In this document: positions 42,496-50,932 of the stretch, piece after piece
Layout: each line of letters opens with the position of its first letter
Position numbering within the stretch: the stretch's first letter is position 1
From: Paenibacillus pedocola
GTDB taxonomy: Bacteria > Bacillota > Bacilli > Paenibacillales > Paenibacillaceae
Assembly (NCBI RefSeq): GCF_031599675.1
Contig: NZ_CP134223.1
Location: forward strand, 4,216,001-4,280,000
Length of the DNA stretch: 64,000 bases
Reading direction: 5' to 3'
The notes under the pieces: model-generated
The model's input: only the letters and a program-made list of their open reading frames with translations
What the model was told of the DNA's origin: nothing
Database searches by the model: none
Made by a program: the position numbers and the translations under genes

Positions 42496-42891
42496 CTATA
42501 CTTCCCCCTGCTTGCCCGTTCTCAGCAAATCACGGATTTCCGTCAGCAGAACAATTTCCGGATCAGGGACAGGCGTCTCTACTACCTCGACTTTAACAGC
42601 TTCCTTGCGTTTAAATCGGTTCGCCACCTTGATTACCATAAAGATCGAGAAGGAAATAATGAAGAAGTCAATCACACTCTGCAGGAATACACCGTATTTG
42701 ACTGTTGCATCCAAATAAGTAAATGTTATATTTTCCAGGTTCTTCCCGCCGCTAATCAAGCCCATCAGCGGCATGATTATGTCTGCCACAAGTGATGAGA
42801 CAATTTTGCCGAATGCAGCTCCAATGACTACTGCAACGGCCAGGTCGAGCACATTGCCCTTCATGGCAAAGCTTTTAAATTCTTTCCACAT
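42496..42891 (-). CDS. mscL: Large-conductance mechanosensitive channel MscL
   Basis: The 131-residue protein has the MscL N-terminal helix and first transmembrane segment (FKSFAMKGNVLDLAVAVVIGAAFGKIVSSLV), a second segment (FLQSVIDFFIISFSIFMVIKVANRFKRK) and the C-terminal helix with the PDPEIVLLTEIRDLL pattern. It opens under membrane tension and protects against hypo-osmotic shock. The ATG follows TTGGAGGG. Confidence 0.96.
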   Translation of the reverse strand: MWKEFKSFAMKGNVLDLAVAVVIGAAFGKIVSSLVADIIMPLMGLISGGKNLENITFTYLDATVKYGVFLQSVIDFFIISFSIFMVIKVANRFKRKEAVKVEVVETPVPDPEIVLLTEIRDLLRTGKQGEV

Positions 42892-42922
42892 GTCGTTCCC
42901 TCCAATAGTTAAATTTTAAGTT

Positions 42923-42951
42923 ATTATAGCATCAGCACTGTGAAAGACCAA
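42923..42951 (-). promoter_or_regulatory. Sigma-A promoter of mscL
   Basis: Minus-strand TTGGTC (complement of 42946-42951), 17-nt spacer, perfect TATAAT (complement of 42923-42928). Confidence 0.6.
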
Positions 42952-42979
42952 TGAACTCTTGGTTGAAGCCTGCTCTCTT

Positions 42980-44188
42980 TTAATTATGCAGCTCCCGGTA
43001 TGTATCCTCGATGAATTTCCTGTGTACAGAAGGCGGATAATGCTGCACCCGTTCGAATGCAATCTGTGCTTGCTGGCGCGCCTCTTCCATCTTCCCTTGT
43101 CTGGCATAGATTCTGGCTTTATAGGCATACGAGGTGAACACACTGGCCCGGTCCAGCGGATGGTAGGCGTGATCCGGCAGCGTAACCTTTGACAACACCG
43201 CAAGCGCTTCCTCATCCCTTCCCAGATGATAGAGTGCAGCTCCGGTCACAAGGCAACCGCTGGATGCATATATGCTTTCCCTAGCCTGAAACTTCTGTCC
43301 CATTCGTAACGCATCCTCGTACCTCCCCTCCGCGTTAGCCTGTCTGATCTCAGCCAATTCAAGAAGCTGTACCGACAGCTCATCCTCGGTAAACTGCACA
43401 AACAGCCGCGCCTTATTCAAGTATGTTTTTGCTTCCTCCAGCTTCCCCGACATTTGGGCAAGATTGGACAACACGCGGTATAAATGATCTGTTAAATAAT
43501 ACACTCCTTCTTCGCGTGAGAGGGCAACAGCCGCCAGTGCGGCTTCCCGGCTCCCTTCGTAATCACCCAGAGCAGATAAAGAAACGCTCTCTGCATAATG
43601 TAGGTCGAGCTCGAAGAGAAAATCATTGCCGACTTTTTTGCTGGTATACTCCTCTCTGACCCGGAGTATCAGTTCCAGGCTCTCCTGGTACCGGCTTTGG
43701 GTGAACATGAGAGCATAGGCCAGATACTGTACTTTGGCACTCTCCACAAATAAGCCGAACCGCTCGTATATTTCAACTGCCCTGGTGATCGCATCAATCC
43801 CTCCGTCTGTCCCTGTATAAAAACAGGCATTTACATAGAACTCCATCAGACGCGCTGCATCCACGGTCATCGGAAGCTTCCCGTCCATAAGAGGCTTTAC
43901 TGCAAAAATAATCGACTGGTAGTTTTTTTGCTTGAACTTAGCTTCGATGTCGCGGACCATGCGGGCCAGGTCTAGACTCGTGCCGTCTTCCAGGAAATAA
44001 CCCGCATCTACGCCAAGCCGCTTAGCTAATATTTGCAGACTCCGCATGGAAGGCAGTGCACGGCCATTTTCAATTTGGCTGAGCATACTTTTGGTCATAG
44101 CCTCTCCGGCCAGCTCGCTCTGGGTAAGCCGCTTTGCCTTGCGGAGCTGTTTGATTTTTTCTCCGATCATCTGTTGGGTTGTTGTCAT
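42980..44188 (-). CDS. XRE-family regulator with TPR domain (RRNPP-like)
   Basis: From ATG 44188 the product is 402 residues. An N-terminal XRE helix-turn-helix (IGEKIKQLRKAKRLTQSELAGEAMTKSMLSQIENG, shown in part by TQSELAGEAMTKSMLSQ) is followed by about 330 residues of helical TPR-like repeats (YEGSREAALAAVALSREEGVY, KLEEAKTYLNKARLF, RQGKMEEARQQAQIAFERV). This is the layout of RRNPP regulators such as PlcR and NprR, which bind short signalling peptides, though many relatives have no known peptide. It is divergent from an MFS transporter, with mirrored AT-rich operators in between. No propeptide gene is seen. The GG start context allows a 4-codon longer form. Confidence 0.85.
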   Translation of the reverse strand: MTTTQQMIGEKIKQLRKAKRLTQSELAGEAMTKSMLSQIENGRALPSMRSLQILAKRLGVDAGYFLEDGTSLDLARMVRDIEAKFKQKNYQSIIFAVKPLMDGKLPMTVDAARLMEFYVNACFYTGTDGGIDAITRAVEIYERFGLFVESAKVQYLAYALMFTQSRYQESLELILRVREEYTSKKVGNDFLFELDLHYAESVSLSALGDYEGSREAALAAVALSREEGVYYLTDHLYRVLSNLAQMSGKLEEAKTYLNKARLFVQFTEDELSVQLLELAEIRQANAEGRYEDALRMGQKFQARESIYASSGCLVTGAALYHLGRDEEALAVLSKVTLPDHAYHPLDRASVFTSYAYKARIYARQGKMEEARQQAQIAFERVQHYPPSVHRKFIEDTYRELHN

Positions 44189-44250
44189 AGGGTGGCCCAT
44201 CCTTCTATCCGTCTTGATCTCAGTATAGCTTATTATAGAGAGCGAGAAAC

Positions 44251-44275
44251 AAAGTTAAATTAAATTAAACTTATT
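44251..44275. promoter_or_regulatory. Operator-like inverted repeat, left half
   Basis: AAAGTTAAATTAAATTAAAC followed by TTATT. Its reverse complement matches 44304-44327 with one mismatch over 24 nt. The pair flanks the transporter promoter and is a likely binding site of the adjacent XRE/TPR regulator. Confidence 0.6.
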
Positions 44276-44276
44276 G

Positions 44277-44305
44277 TTGCGATTTCATGGAATTGAGCAT
44301 ATTAT
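44277..44305 (+). promoter_or_regulatory. Sigma-A promoter of the MFS transporter
   Basis: TTGCGA (44277-44282), 17-nt spacer, TATTAT (44300-44305). The two operator halves sit directly on either side. Confidence 0.55.
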
Positions 44306-44327
44306 AAGTTTAATATAATTTAACTTT
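44304..44327. promoter_or_regulatory. Operator-like inverted repeat, right half
   Basis: ATAAGTTTAATATAATTTAA followed by CTTT, mirror image of 44251-44275. It overlaps the -10 box and the expected transcription start of the transporter gene. Confidence 0.6.
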
Positions 44328-44344
44328 ATAAAGAGGTGGATGGT

Positions 44345-45685
44345 TTGAAAACGAAAAAAGGATATTTCGCCACTCCAAGCAGCCGTAATATGCTCCTGTT
44401 CTTTACCGGCAAGCTCGCTTCGATCCTAGGCTCCGGAATGTATACCTTTGTGGTGGGATTGTATATTCTGAAACTTACAGGCTCGGGAAGCAGCTTTGCC
44501 GTTACCATGATCTGCGGAATGCTGCCGCGGATTGTGCTTGCGCCCTTCGCCGGTGTGATGGCAGACCGGATGAACCGCCGCCGGTTGCTCATATACTCAG
44601 ACCTTGCGGCCGTCCTGACTCTGCTGCTAGCCTTTCTGGCGGTCTCCCTGGGTGGAGTTATGCTGCTGCCCATCTATACCTCTCTGGTTCTGCTGTCCGT
44701 ATGCTCCACCTTCTATGGAATCTCCGTCTCCTCCTCCCTGCTCCAGCTCGTCGATTCTCAGTATATCCAGCGCGCCGGCTCTCTCAACCAGATGGCTGGC
44801 TCCATTGGTAATCTGCTTGCACCTGTTCTTGGGGGCATGCTGTATGCTATCGTCCCATTCAAGCTCTTTATGCTGCTGAATGCGGCAGGTTTCACCATTT
44901 CTACCCTGATGAGCTGCGGACTCAGGTTCAAACGAGACCCGGAGCTAACGGAATCCGGCCGATCTGCAGATCCTGCTACCCAAAGCCATGCCGGGCGGGA
45001 TCTATCGAATATGCTGGCAGAACTGCGCAGCAGTCTTACCGGCGGTATCTCTTATGTGTTTAAGCAACCAGTAATCCGGGCTGTCCTTATTATCGTGTTC
45101 TGGGTCAACTTTTTCGTGGTATCGCTGAACGTCGTGCTACCCTTTGTGGCTGTGGAGAATCTGTCCCTCTCATCCGGCCAGTACGGGACCCTGAATGCCA
45201 TGCTGGCTGCAGGTATGCTGGTCATGTCCCTTCTGCTGAGCGTCCGCCGCCAAAGCAGCAGCCCGGCTCGCTCCCTGATCCGGGGGCTGGCGTCACTCGG
45301 TCTGCTGTTTATAGCTATGGCGCTGCCGCTGATATTCTCCTTCAGTACCGGCTCCGCCTTCATGTTCCTGCTTGTGCTGATGTTTCTGATCGGCAGTACG
45401 GTCATGAATATTAACATCCCTATTCAAGTGTATTTGCAGCAGACGGTGGAAGCGGATTACCGCGGAAGGGTGTTTGCCGTTGTTGAGACTGCATCGGGGG
45501 CAATTGCACCGGCAGGAATGATCCTGTATGGACTGCTCGTGGACCTGCTTCCAGCTGCGTTTCTCCTAACGGCCTCAGGATTGGCAATTTTGCTCGTCAC
45601 TTTGCTTGGACGAAGAGGCCTAAAGAGCGGCAGTGAGCTGGAAGCCCATCAGAACCGGGAAGCCGAGGTACAGGTTCATGCCTGA
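44345..45685 (+). CDS. MFS transporter, probable drug/peptide exporter
   Basis: The preferred start is the TTG at 44345, with AGAGGTGG 5 nt upstream; a GTG at 44336 would overlap that site. The product of about 446 residues has 11-12 membrane helices and the MFS loop motif (GVMADRMNRRRLLIYSD). It resembles MefA/ExuT-like drug:H+ antiporters with a central cytoplasmic loop near 195-225. The substrate is unknown. Divergent placement from the XRE/TPR regulator suggests substrate- or signal-induced expression. A hairpin terminator follows. Confidence 0.88.
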   Translation: MKTKKGYFATPSSRNMLLFFTGKLASILGSGMYTFVVGLYILKLTGSGSSFAVTMICGMLPRIVLAPFAGVMADRMNRRRLLIYSDLAAVLTLLLAFLAVSLGGVMLLPIYTSLVLLSVCSTFYGISVSSSLLQLVDSQYIQRAGSLNQMAGSIGNLLAPVLGGMLYAIVPFKLFMLLNAAGFTISTLMSCGLRFKRDPELTESGRSADPATQSHAGRDLSNMLAELRSSLTGGISYVFKQPVIRAVLIIVFWVNFFVVSLNVVLPFVAVENLSLSSGQYGTLNAMLAAGMLVMSLLLSVRRQSSSPARSLIRGLASLGLLFIAMALPLIFSFSTGSAFMFLLVLMFLIGSTVMNINIPIQVYLQQTVEADYRGRVFAVVETASGAIAPAGMILYGLLVDLLPAAFLLTASGLAILLVTLLGRRGLKSGSELEAHQNREAEVQVHA

Positions 45686-45718
45686 GCGGCAACTGCCGTT
45701 TGTTAAGAAAAAGATAAC

Positions 45719-45755
45719 AAAAATAGCACGCGGCAATATTCTGCCGCGTGCTATT
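45719..45755. terminator. Bidirectional terminator between MFS and LPXTG genes
   Basis: Perfect AATAGCACGCGGCA / TGCCGCGTGCTATT stem with a 6-nt loop, A-rich before and T/G after. It serves the converging genes. Confidence 0.75.
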
Positions 45756-45797
45756 GGATTTGCTGATCATGAAGTCAGCTGAATGTCTTGCCGGGTT

Positions 45798-48700
45798 TTA
45801 CTGGTTCCGGTTCCTTCTGAATACCCGGTTTAGTATAAACCCGACTACAATCAGCCCAAGCCCTGCCAGATAAATCGGCATTGGACTGCTCTCGCCCGTC
45901 TGTGGCAGCCTGCCGCCGCTTGCCGGATCAGTCACCGTTCCCTTTGGAATATCATCTTCATCGATATCGACTTCCCCAAGCGGGATATCGTCATCGATAA
46001 CTGTTTCATCCGGAGCTGCCGTTGCAGTTGCCGGCGGTGTTGACGGTCCAGCTGAGACTACCGGTGTTATCGCCGGCCCGCCAGGGATGGCATCATCATC
46101 AATAATCACTCCCGGAATCGGGGAGCTGGTTGGGAAAGGCGTGCCCCCCGGAAGCGCAGGTGATGGTGAAGCTGCTGCAGACGTTGTGGGTGCAGGTGAA
46201 ACCTCTGCAGACGTTGTCGGTGCCGGAGAAACCACCGGCGATGCGGTTGCCGATGGAGACTCTGTCGGCGTTGTTGACGCTGTCGGTGCTGCAGTTGGTG
46301 TAGCAGTCGGCACTACTGGTGTATTGTACACCGTCAGATTGACGCCAGCGACGGAACTAATTGTAACAGGATACTCTCTTATATCCAGTACATATCCGCT
46401 CGGGGCTGCAGTCTCAATCAGGATGTAGCTGCCCAGCCAGATATTATTGAATACTGCAGTGCCTGCCGCATCTGTTGTACGGGTGTTGACCAGGACCCGT
46501 TCTGTGCCGTTAAGCCGGTACAGCTCAAATGTAGCACCTTCAAGCACCTTTTGGCTGTTCTGTGCATCCAGCTTTTTGACGGTCAGCATACCTTTAACTC
46601 CGCTGCCTGTGCCTGAACCGCTGGAGACACCAACGATCACTTCTGTAGTCGTAGCCTTCTCAATCAGGACGTTGTTATTTCCGCTGAATTTCACCTCGTT
46701 TACCAGCTTGTCGCCAGTATTCGCCACAATCAGTGACTGGTATTCCAGTACATAAGCGTAGTCGATAGCCGAAGTAAAGCTTAATTCGAAGCTTTGTTTG
46801 CCATCAGCATCAGCAATCACTTTCAGGGTATAGTCAGTACCTTTTGTTAATTCGGCACTGCTTTTCGTTACATCCCCGTTTGCTGCTACCACAGTACGAT
46901 AGAGATGGAAGGAGTCCGGCAGCAGTATTTGATTCGTGCTTGGTGTATCTGTGATTTTAGCATCCTTCACATGGGACTGGGTCCGGTTAATGGCGATACT
47001 CCAATTCACTTTATCACCATTTTGCAGGCCGCTCTTGAATACATACTCACCGCCATGCGGAATGTTCACGGAAGCGGTCAAATCTTTGGATTTTCTCGTA
47101 GTATAATCCAGCAATTGGGCTGTATTGACAACAGTGCTGTCAATCAGCTGTCCTGCAAGGCTGGTTTTAAAGACAACAAAATACGGTTTATTGATGCTGT
47201 CCGTAAATACAAACCTGTACTCATTGCCGTTGTTGACCCGGTAACTATAGGCGTCTGGGGCCAATTCATTCCCTTTCGTATAGTCCCCGTTGGCATTCAG
47301 ATTCATCTTATACACCTTGAGTGATCCTGGAACCAGTGTCTGCCCGGCTGTCAGAATGTCCGAAACAACAGGCTCTATTACCGCAATACTCGTATAATTG
47401 ACACCTATAGTCCAGGTTATTTCTTTGGTTGCCGCATCATAAACTCCGCTCTTGAATCCGTTGTTCTTATACTCTGGGCGGGGAATAAACAATCCGTTCG
47501 CACTGGCCGTCCGTTTGCCTTCAATATCCTTCCAATCGACCGTAGCCGTGTTGAGGAAGTTATCGGCATTCCCCATCAGCGAGGCACTGCTGAATTGTGT
47601 AGTATAGCCGATCGTATAAGTACCGGTAATCGTTGATTTAAATATCACCTTAAATCCGGTATTCCATCCGGCATGCGGCGCACTAGATTCATTATAGTCC
47701 AGCGTATAGGCCGAGTTATCAAGCACCGCTCCGCTGCTATTTCGCACAACCAGTGAACCCGGTATAAACTTTAATCCGCCCTGCGGGAAGGTATCCGTCA
47801 GTACAACTTCCTTCATCGGATAATTGTCACCGTTCAGAGTGATCTTCCAGTTTACCGTCTGTTTCGAATAATCCACTCCGGACAGCGTTTTATAAATAAT
47901 AGCCGGACGAATCAATTGAGTAGCTGAAACGCTGTAGGTACTGTCTGATACTGTGTTGGTAATTGTAGTATCTTTATATACCCGGCCCTGTGCCTCAGTC
48001 TTATACTCAATAAGGTAAGCGGAGGATATGCCGTTCAGGAACTCCAGTTTGAAGCCCGCCTTCTCTACTCCGATAATACCGGTTAGCGTATAGTCCACAT
48101 TCTCCGCCAGAGCCGTACCCTTCGTAGCTTTTCCCGTAGAATCAAGTGTTACCGGATATACCGTAACCGAGTCGGTTATCAGCCGCTGTGAATCATCGAA
48201 TAGATCTGTCAGCACAGCACTCTGCTGCGGGATAACCCTCTTGTTATAATTGTATTCGATCGCCCAAGTGGTAATATGCTTACCCCATTCGTAATTGAGC
48301 GCCTTTTTGTTCAGGCTTCCGCCACGCTGCACAGCAACTGTTGCTGATGCGCTGACAGGATCACGTCCGTCTCCGGTAAATGTAGCCGTGTTAGTGTAGC
48401 TGGCTTCGTCACCTGTAATTCCAGTGGAGTAGGCGATCCGGTATGCTCCGTTTAGCACGGAATCCGTGAAACGGACGATCAGCGTGCCCCCGGTTACCTC
48501 AGCACTGTATCTGCTGGTATCAATCAAGTTACCCTGCAGGACTGTTCCATCCAGCTGTACGTTCAGCTGATAGACAGCGAGGGTAACCGTACTATCCAAC
48601 GACAGTCCAGCAGGAATAGGATCGGTAACCACGGCATTCTGAACGGATTCCAGTTTCTTGTTCACATCGACTGTCCAATCGATATGGTCCGCGTTGAAGC

Positions 48701-49271
48701 CGCTGGACACACCATTCTTGGCAATGGTAGAACTGACCTCCGGCCTGAATTGCACCGTCACAGTCTGTATAGCTCCCTCAACCGGGAACAAAATCTGCTC
48801 GACCGTACTGCCGTTCAATTGGGTGCGGTCAAATTTTGTATTAACCCGCAGCGTCCCATGGACATTGCCATGATTCTCAATGTAATTATTGAAGGTCATG
48901 ACCACCTGATGTGTGGATTGGCTGATCGTAAAATCACCGACCTGCCCATCATCCGACACTAGCGCTCCGCTGATGTCATTGAACAGCTGAAACTGTCCGG
49001 GAAGCTGGAAGGTAAAGGTATCTCCGGCAGTGTAGCTGTGTCCGTCCGGAAGTGCCCAGGTATAATCCAAGGTTACCTTGGAATTAACATCATACACACT
49101 GTCCGTAACTGTGTTTCCGTCCGGCCCGTAGACTGCCATAGAAACACTGGTAATGATGTTCGTTTCATGATCAATGGCAGCAGCTTTAACCTGTGACGTG
49201 AATCCGATGCCGTAGGCATATTGCACAAAAAGCAAAAGAATCACAATGGCCAGACTTACTTTTTTTCTCAT
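45798..49271 (-). CDS. LPXTG-anchored surface adhesin with repeated Ig-like domains
   Basis: The start is the ATG at 49271 behind GGGG. The 1157-residue protein has a signal peptide (VSLAIVILLLFVQYAYG...), an N-terminal Cna/Sdr-type adhesive domain, and then about five related domains of roughly 150 residues, each opening with K...(D/N)xxxxxxWxIxxN and ending before TDxxxxxQ. A SpaA/Cna_B domain follows (TVKKLD...GATFELYR...LIETAAPSGY), with lysine and glutamate suited to an isopeptide bond. Then come a Thr/Pro/Ser/Ala stalk, acidic IDDD repeats, LPQTGES, a membrane helix and RRNRNQ. It should be linked to the wall by sortase A. No sortase gene is nearby. A role in surface attachment is inference. 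Confidence 0.9.
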   Translation of the reverse strand: MRKKVSLAIVILLLFVQYAYGIGFTSQVKAAAIDHETNIITSVSMAVYGPDGNTVTDSVYDVNSKVTLDYTWALPDGHSYTAGDTFTFQLPGQFQLFNDISGALVSDDGQVGDFTISQSTHQVVMTFNNYIENHGNVHGTLRVNTKFDRTQLNGSTVEQILFPVEGAIQTVTVQFRPEVSSTIAKNGVSSGFNADHIDWTVDVNKKLESVQNAVVTDPIPAGLSLDSTVTLAVYQLNVQLDGTVLQGNLIDTSRYSAEVTGGTLIVRFTDSVLNGAYRIAYSTGITGDEASYTNTATFTGDGRDPVSASATVAVQRGGSLNKKALNYEWGKHITTWAIEYNYNKRVIPQQSAVLTDLFDDSQRLITDSVTVYPVTLDSTGKATKGTALAENVDYTLTGIIGVEKAGFKLEFLNGISSAYLIEYKTEAQGRVYKDTTITNTVSDSTYSVSATQLIRPAIIYKTLSGVDYSKQTVNWKITLNGDNYPMKEVVLTDTFPQGGLKFIPGSLVVRNSSGAVLDNSAYTLDYNESSAPHAGWNTGFKVIFKSTITGTYTIGYTTQFSSASLMGNADNFLNTATVDWKDIEGKRTASANGLFIPRPEYKNNGFKSGVYDAATKEITWTIGVNYTSIAVIEPVVSDILTAGQTLVPGSLKVYKMNLNANGDYTKGNELAPDAYSYRVNNGNEYRFVFTDSINKPYFVVFKTSLAGQLIDSTVVNTAQLLDYTTRKSKDLTASVNIPHGGEYVFKSGLQNGDKVNWSIAINRTQSHVKDAKITDTPSTNQILLPDSFHLYRTVVAANGDVTKSSAELTKGTDYTLKVIADADGKQSFELSFTSAIDYAYVLEYQSLIVANTGDKLVNEVKFSGNNNVLIEKATTTEVIVGVSSGSGTGSGVKGMLTVKKLDAQNSQKVLEGATFELYRLNGTERVLVNTRTTDAAGTAVFNNIWLGSYILIETAAPSGYVLDIREYPVTISSVAGVNLTVYNTPVVPTATPTAAPTASTTPTESPSATASPVVSPAPTTSAEVSPAPTTSAAASPSPALPGGTPFPTSSPIPGVIIDDDAIPGGPAITPVVSAGPSTPPATATAAPDETVIDDDIPLGEVDIDEDDIPKGTVTDPASGGRLPQTGESSPMPIYLAGLGLIVVGFILNRVFRRNRNQ

Positions 49272-49504
49272 CATTCCCCGGTAGCCCCCGTTTCTGAAAT
49301 TATAAATTCCGCCCAAAAGCCAGTTATGTATGTCGGTACTCCGCATCCATCTTATGTCAGATTGCAGAATTCTCTTCCTTTTCTGGTCAGCTTGAGCGTT
49401 ATATACTTATATCACCGAAGTATAGATCTTTAGAATCAGATTATGTTTAAAATAAAATAATTATTTTTGGGGAATATGTTCAATATCCGGGGGGAGAGAA
49501 AATT

Positions 49505-50260
49505 GTGAACCTTACTACCTTTTTTGGGCGGATGCATGCGACGGATTTCGTCATGTTTTCCTTGCCGCATCTCATTGCTCTGGCTTTGGTCGCTTTAGCT
49601 TGTCTGCTGCTGTTCGCCTCGCGGGCTGCACTTCTTTCCCGCCCTGTTCTCAGGGATACTGTCCGCTTCCTGCTGGTCATTGTTCTGCTGGCTTCGGAAG
49701 GCGGGCTGCATCTTTGGTACCTATCTCAGGACATTTGGACCATTAAGCATTCACTTCCGCTGGAGCTGTGCGGAATCACGCTGCTCTTATCCGCGATCAT
49801 GCTGCTTACCCGCAGCCGGCTGCTCTATTCCTTTCTTTATTTCGCCGGCATCGGCGGCGCTTTTATCGCACTGCTCACACCTAATCTGGTCTACCCGTTT
49901 CCACATTTCCGCTTCCTGCTGTTTTTTACCGCCCACGGAGCCATCGTGCTGGCCTCCTTGTTCATGACCTGGGCCTATGGCTTCCGGCCGGACTTAAGGT
50001 CACTGTTCTTCACCATGGGCTGCCTCAATATGATCGCCGCCTGCGTCTTTGCCGCGGATAAACTGCTGGACACCAACTACATGTTCCTGGCGCATAAGCC
50101 GGATACCTTGTCTGTACTCGATTATTTCGGCCCCTATCCCTACTATCTATTGGTCGAAGAGATCTTTGCGTTCGTGATCTTCCTGCTGATGTATCTGATC
50201 TTTTTCAAGCTGCCCGGGCACTTCAGCTCTCTCCGCAGCCGCAGAAGCCGGAATAGTTAA
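49505..50260 (+). CDS. YwaF/TIGR02206-like integral membrane protein
   Basis: The 251-residue protein starts at a GTG with GGGGGAGAG upstream. It has about seven membrane helices with the family features SLPHLIALALVALA, LPLELCGITLLLSAIMLL and HFRFLLFFTAHGAIVLASLF. The YwaF family is widespread in Firmicutes and of unknown function. It is divergent from the adhesin gene; the 233-nt intergenic region shows no clear operator. Confidence 0.85.
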   Translation: MNLTTFFGRMHATDFVMFSLPHLIALALVALACLLLFASRAALLSRPVLRDTVRFLLVIVLLASEGGLHLWYLSQDIWTIKHSLPLELCGITLLLSAIMLLTRSRLLYSFLYFAGIGGAFIALLTPNLVYPFPHFRFLLFFTAHGAIVLASLFMTWAYGFRPDLRSLFFTMGCLNMIAACVFAADKLLDTNYMFLAHKPDTLSVLDYFGPYPYYLLVEEIFAFVIFLLMYLIFFKLPGHFSSLRSRRSRNS

Positions 50261-50270
50261 TTCTATAAAA

Positions 50271-50310
50271 AGACAGCACCCTGCTGGTCTAAACCCGCAG
50301 GGTGCTGTCT
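50271..50310 (-). terminator. Second hairpin terminator downstream of ppiB
   Basis: Perfect AGACAGCACCCTGC / GCAGGGTGCTGTCT stem, followed on the minus strand by TTTTTATAG. It may also stop the converging ywaF-like gene. Confidence 0.75.
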
Positions 50311-50342
50311 GAAAAATAAAAGAGGGCGGTTCACCCGCCCTC
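50311..50342 (-). terminator. Terminator of ppiB
   Basis: Minus-strand AGGGCGG / CCGCCCT hairpin followed by CTTTTATTTTT, 14 nt after the ppiB stop. Confidence 0.85.
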
Positions 50343-50355
50343 CGAAATCCAATCC

Positions 50356-50787
50356 TTACGCTTCGATGATTTCCACCGAAGTCATTTTGTCGCGTCCCTG
50401 GAAGCTGTCAACCAGCTCCATGCCTTGTACGACTTTACCGAATACAGTGTGTACTCCGTCAAGGTGCGGCTGTGGTGCGTAGCAGATGTAGAACTGGCTT
50501 CCACCTGTGTTTTTGCCGGCATGCGCCATAGCCAGCGTTCCGCGCTCATGCTTGTTAGGGTTGATCTCACAGTTGATTGTGTAACCTGGACCGCCGGAAC
50601 CTGTACCGTTCGGACATCCGCCTTGAGCTACAAAACCAGGGATAACACGGTGGAATACCAATCCGTTGTAGAAACCGTCCTTAGCCAGCTTCTCAAAGTT
50701 GGCTACAGTATTTGGAGCATCCTGTTCGAACAGATCGATCAGCACTACGCCGCCGTTTTCAAGAGTAATCTTCGCTTGCTTTGCCAT
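50356..50787 (-). CDS. ppiB: Peptidyl-prolyl cis-trans isomerase B (cyclophilin)
   Basis: The start is the ATG at 50787 with AAAGGGG 10 nt upstream. The 143-residue cytoplasmic cyclophilin has the catalytic FHRVIPGFVAQGG segment, MAHAGKNTGGSQFYI and the HTVFGKVVQGM region. It speeds proline isomerisation during folding. There is no signal peptide. It lies next to lysA as in B. subtilis. Confidence 0.96.
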   Translation of the reverse strand: MAKQAKITLENGGVVLIDLFEQDAPNTVANFEKLAKDGFYNGLVFHRVIPGFVAQGGCPNGTGSGGPGYTINCEINPNKHERGTLAMAHAGKNTGGSQFYICYAPQPHLDGVHTVFGKVVQGMELVDSFQGRDKMTSVEIIEA

Positions 50788-50854
50788 ATGTAAATGACCC
50801 CTTTCAAAATAACAGATGTAGAACACTTTTATTAGTTTACTATGAATTCACGCA

Positions 50855-50890
50855 CAAAGCAAAGCCAGCGGGAGTGTTTCCCGCTGGCTT
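50855..50890 (-). terminator. Terminator of lysA
   Basis: AAGCCAGCGGGA / TCCCGCTGGCTT stem (12 bp), followed on the minus strand by TTTGCTTTG. It lies between lysA and ppiB. Confidence 0.75.
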
Positions 50891-50932
50891 CATGCACATC
50901 TTCTTAAACTGCGGTTTTCGGCAGGGCAGTAA

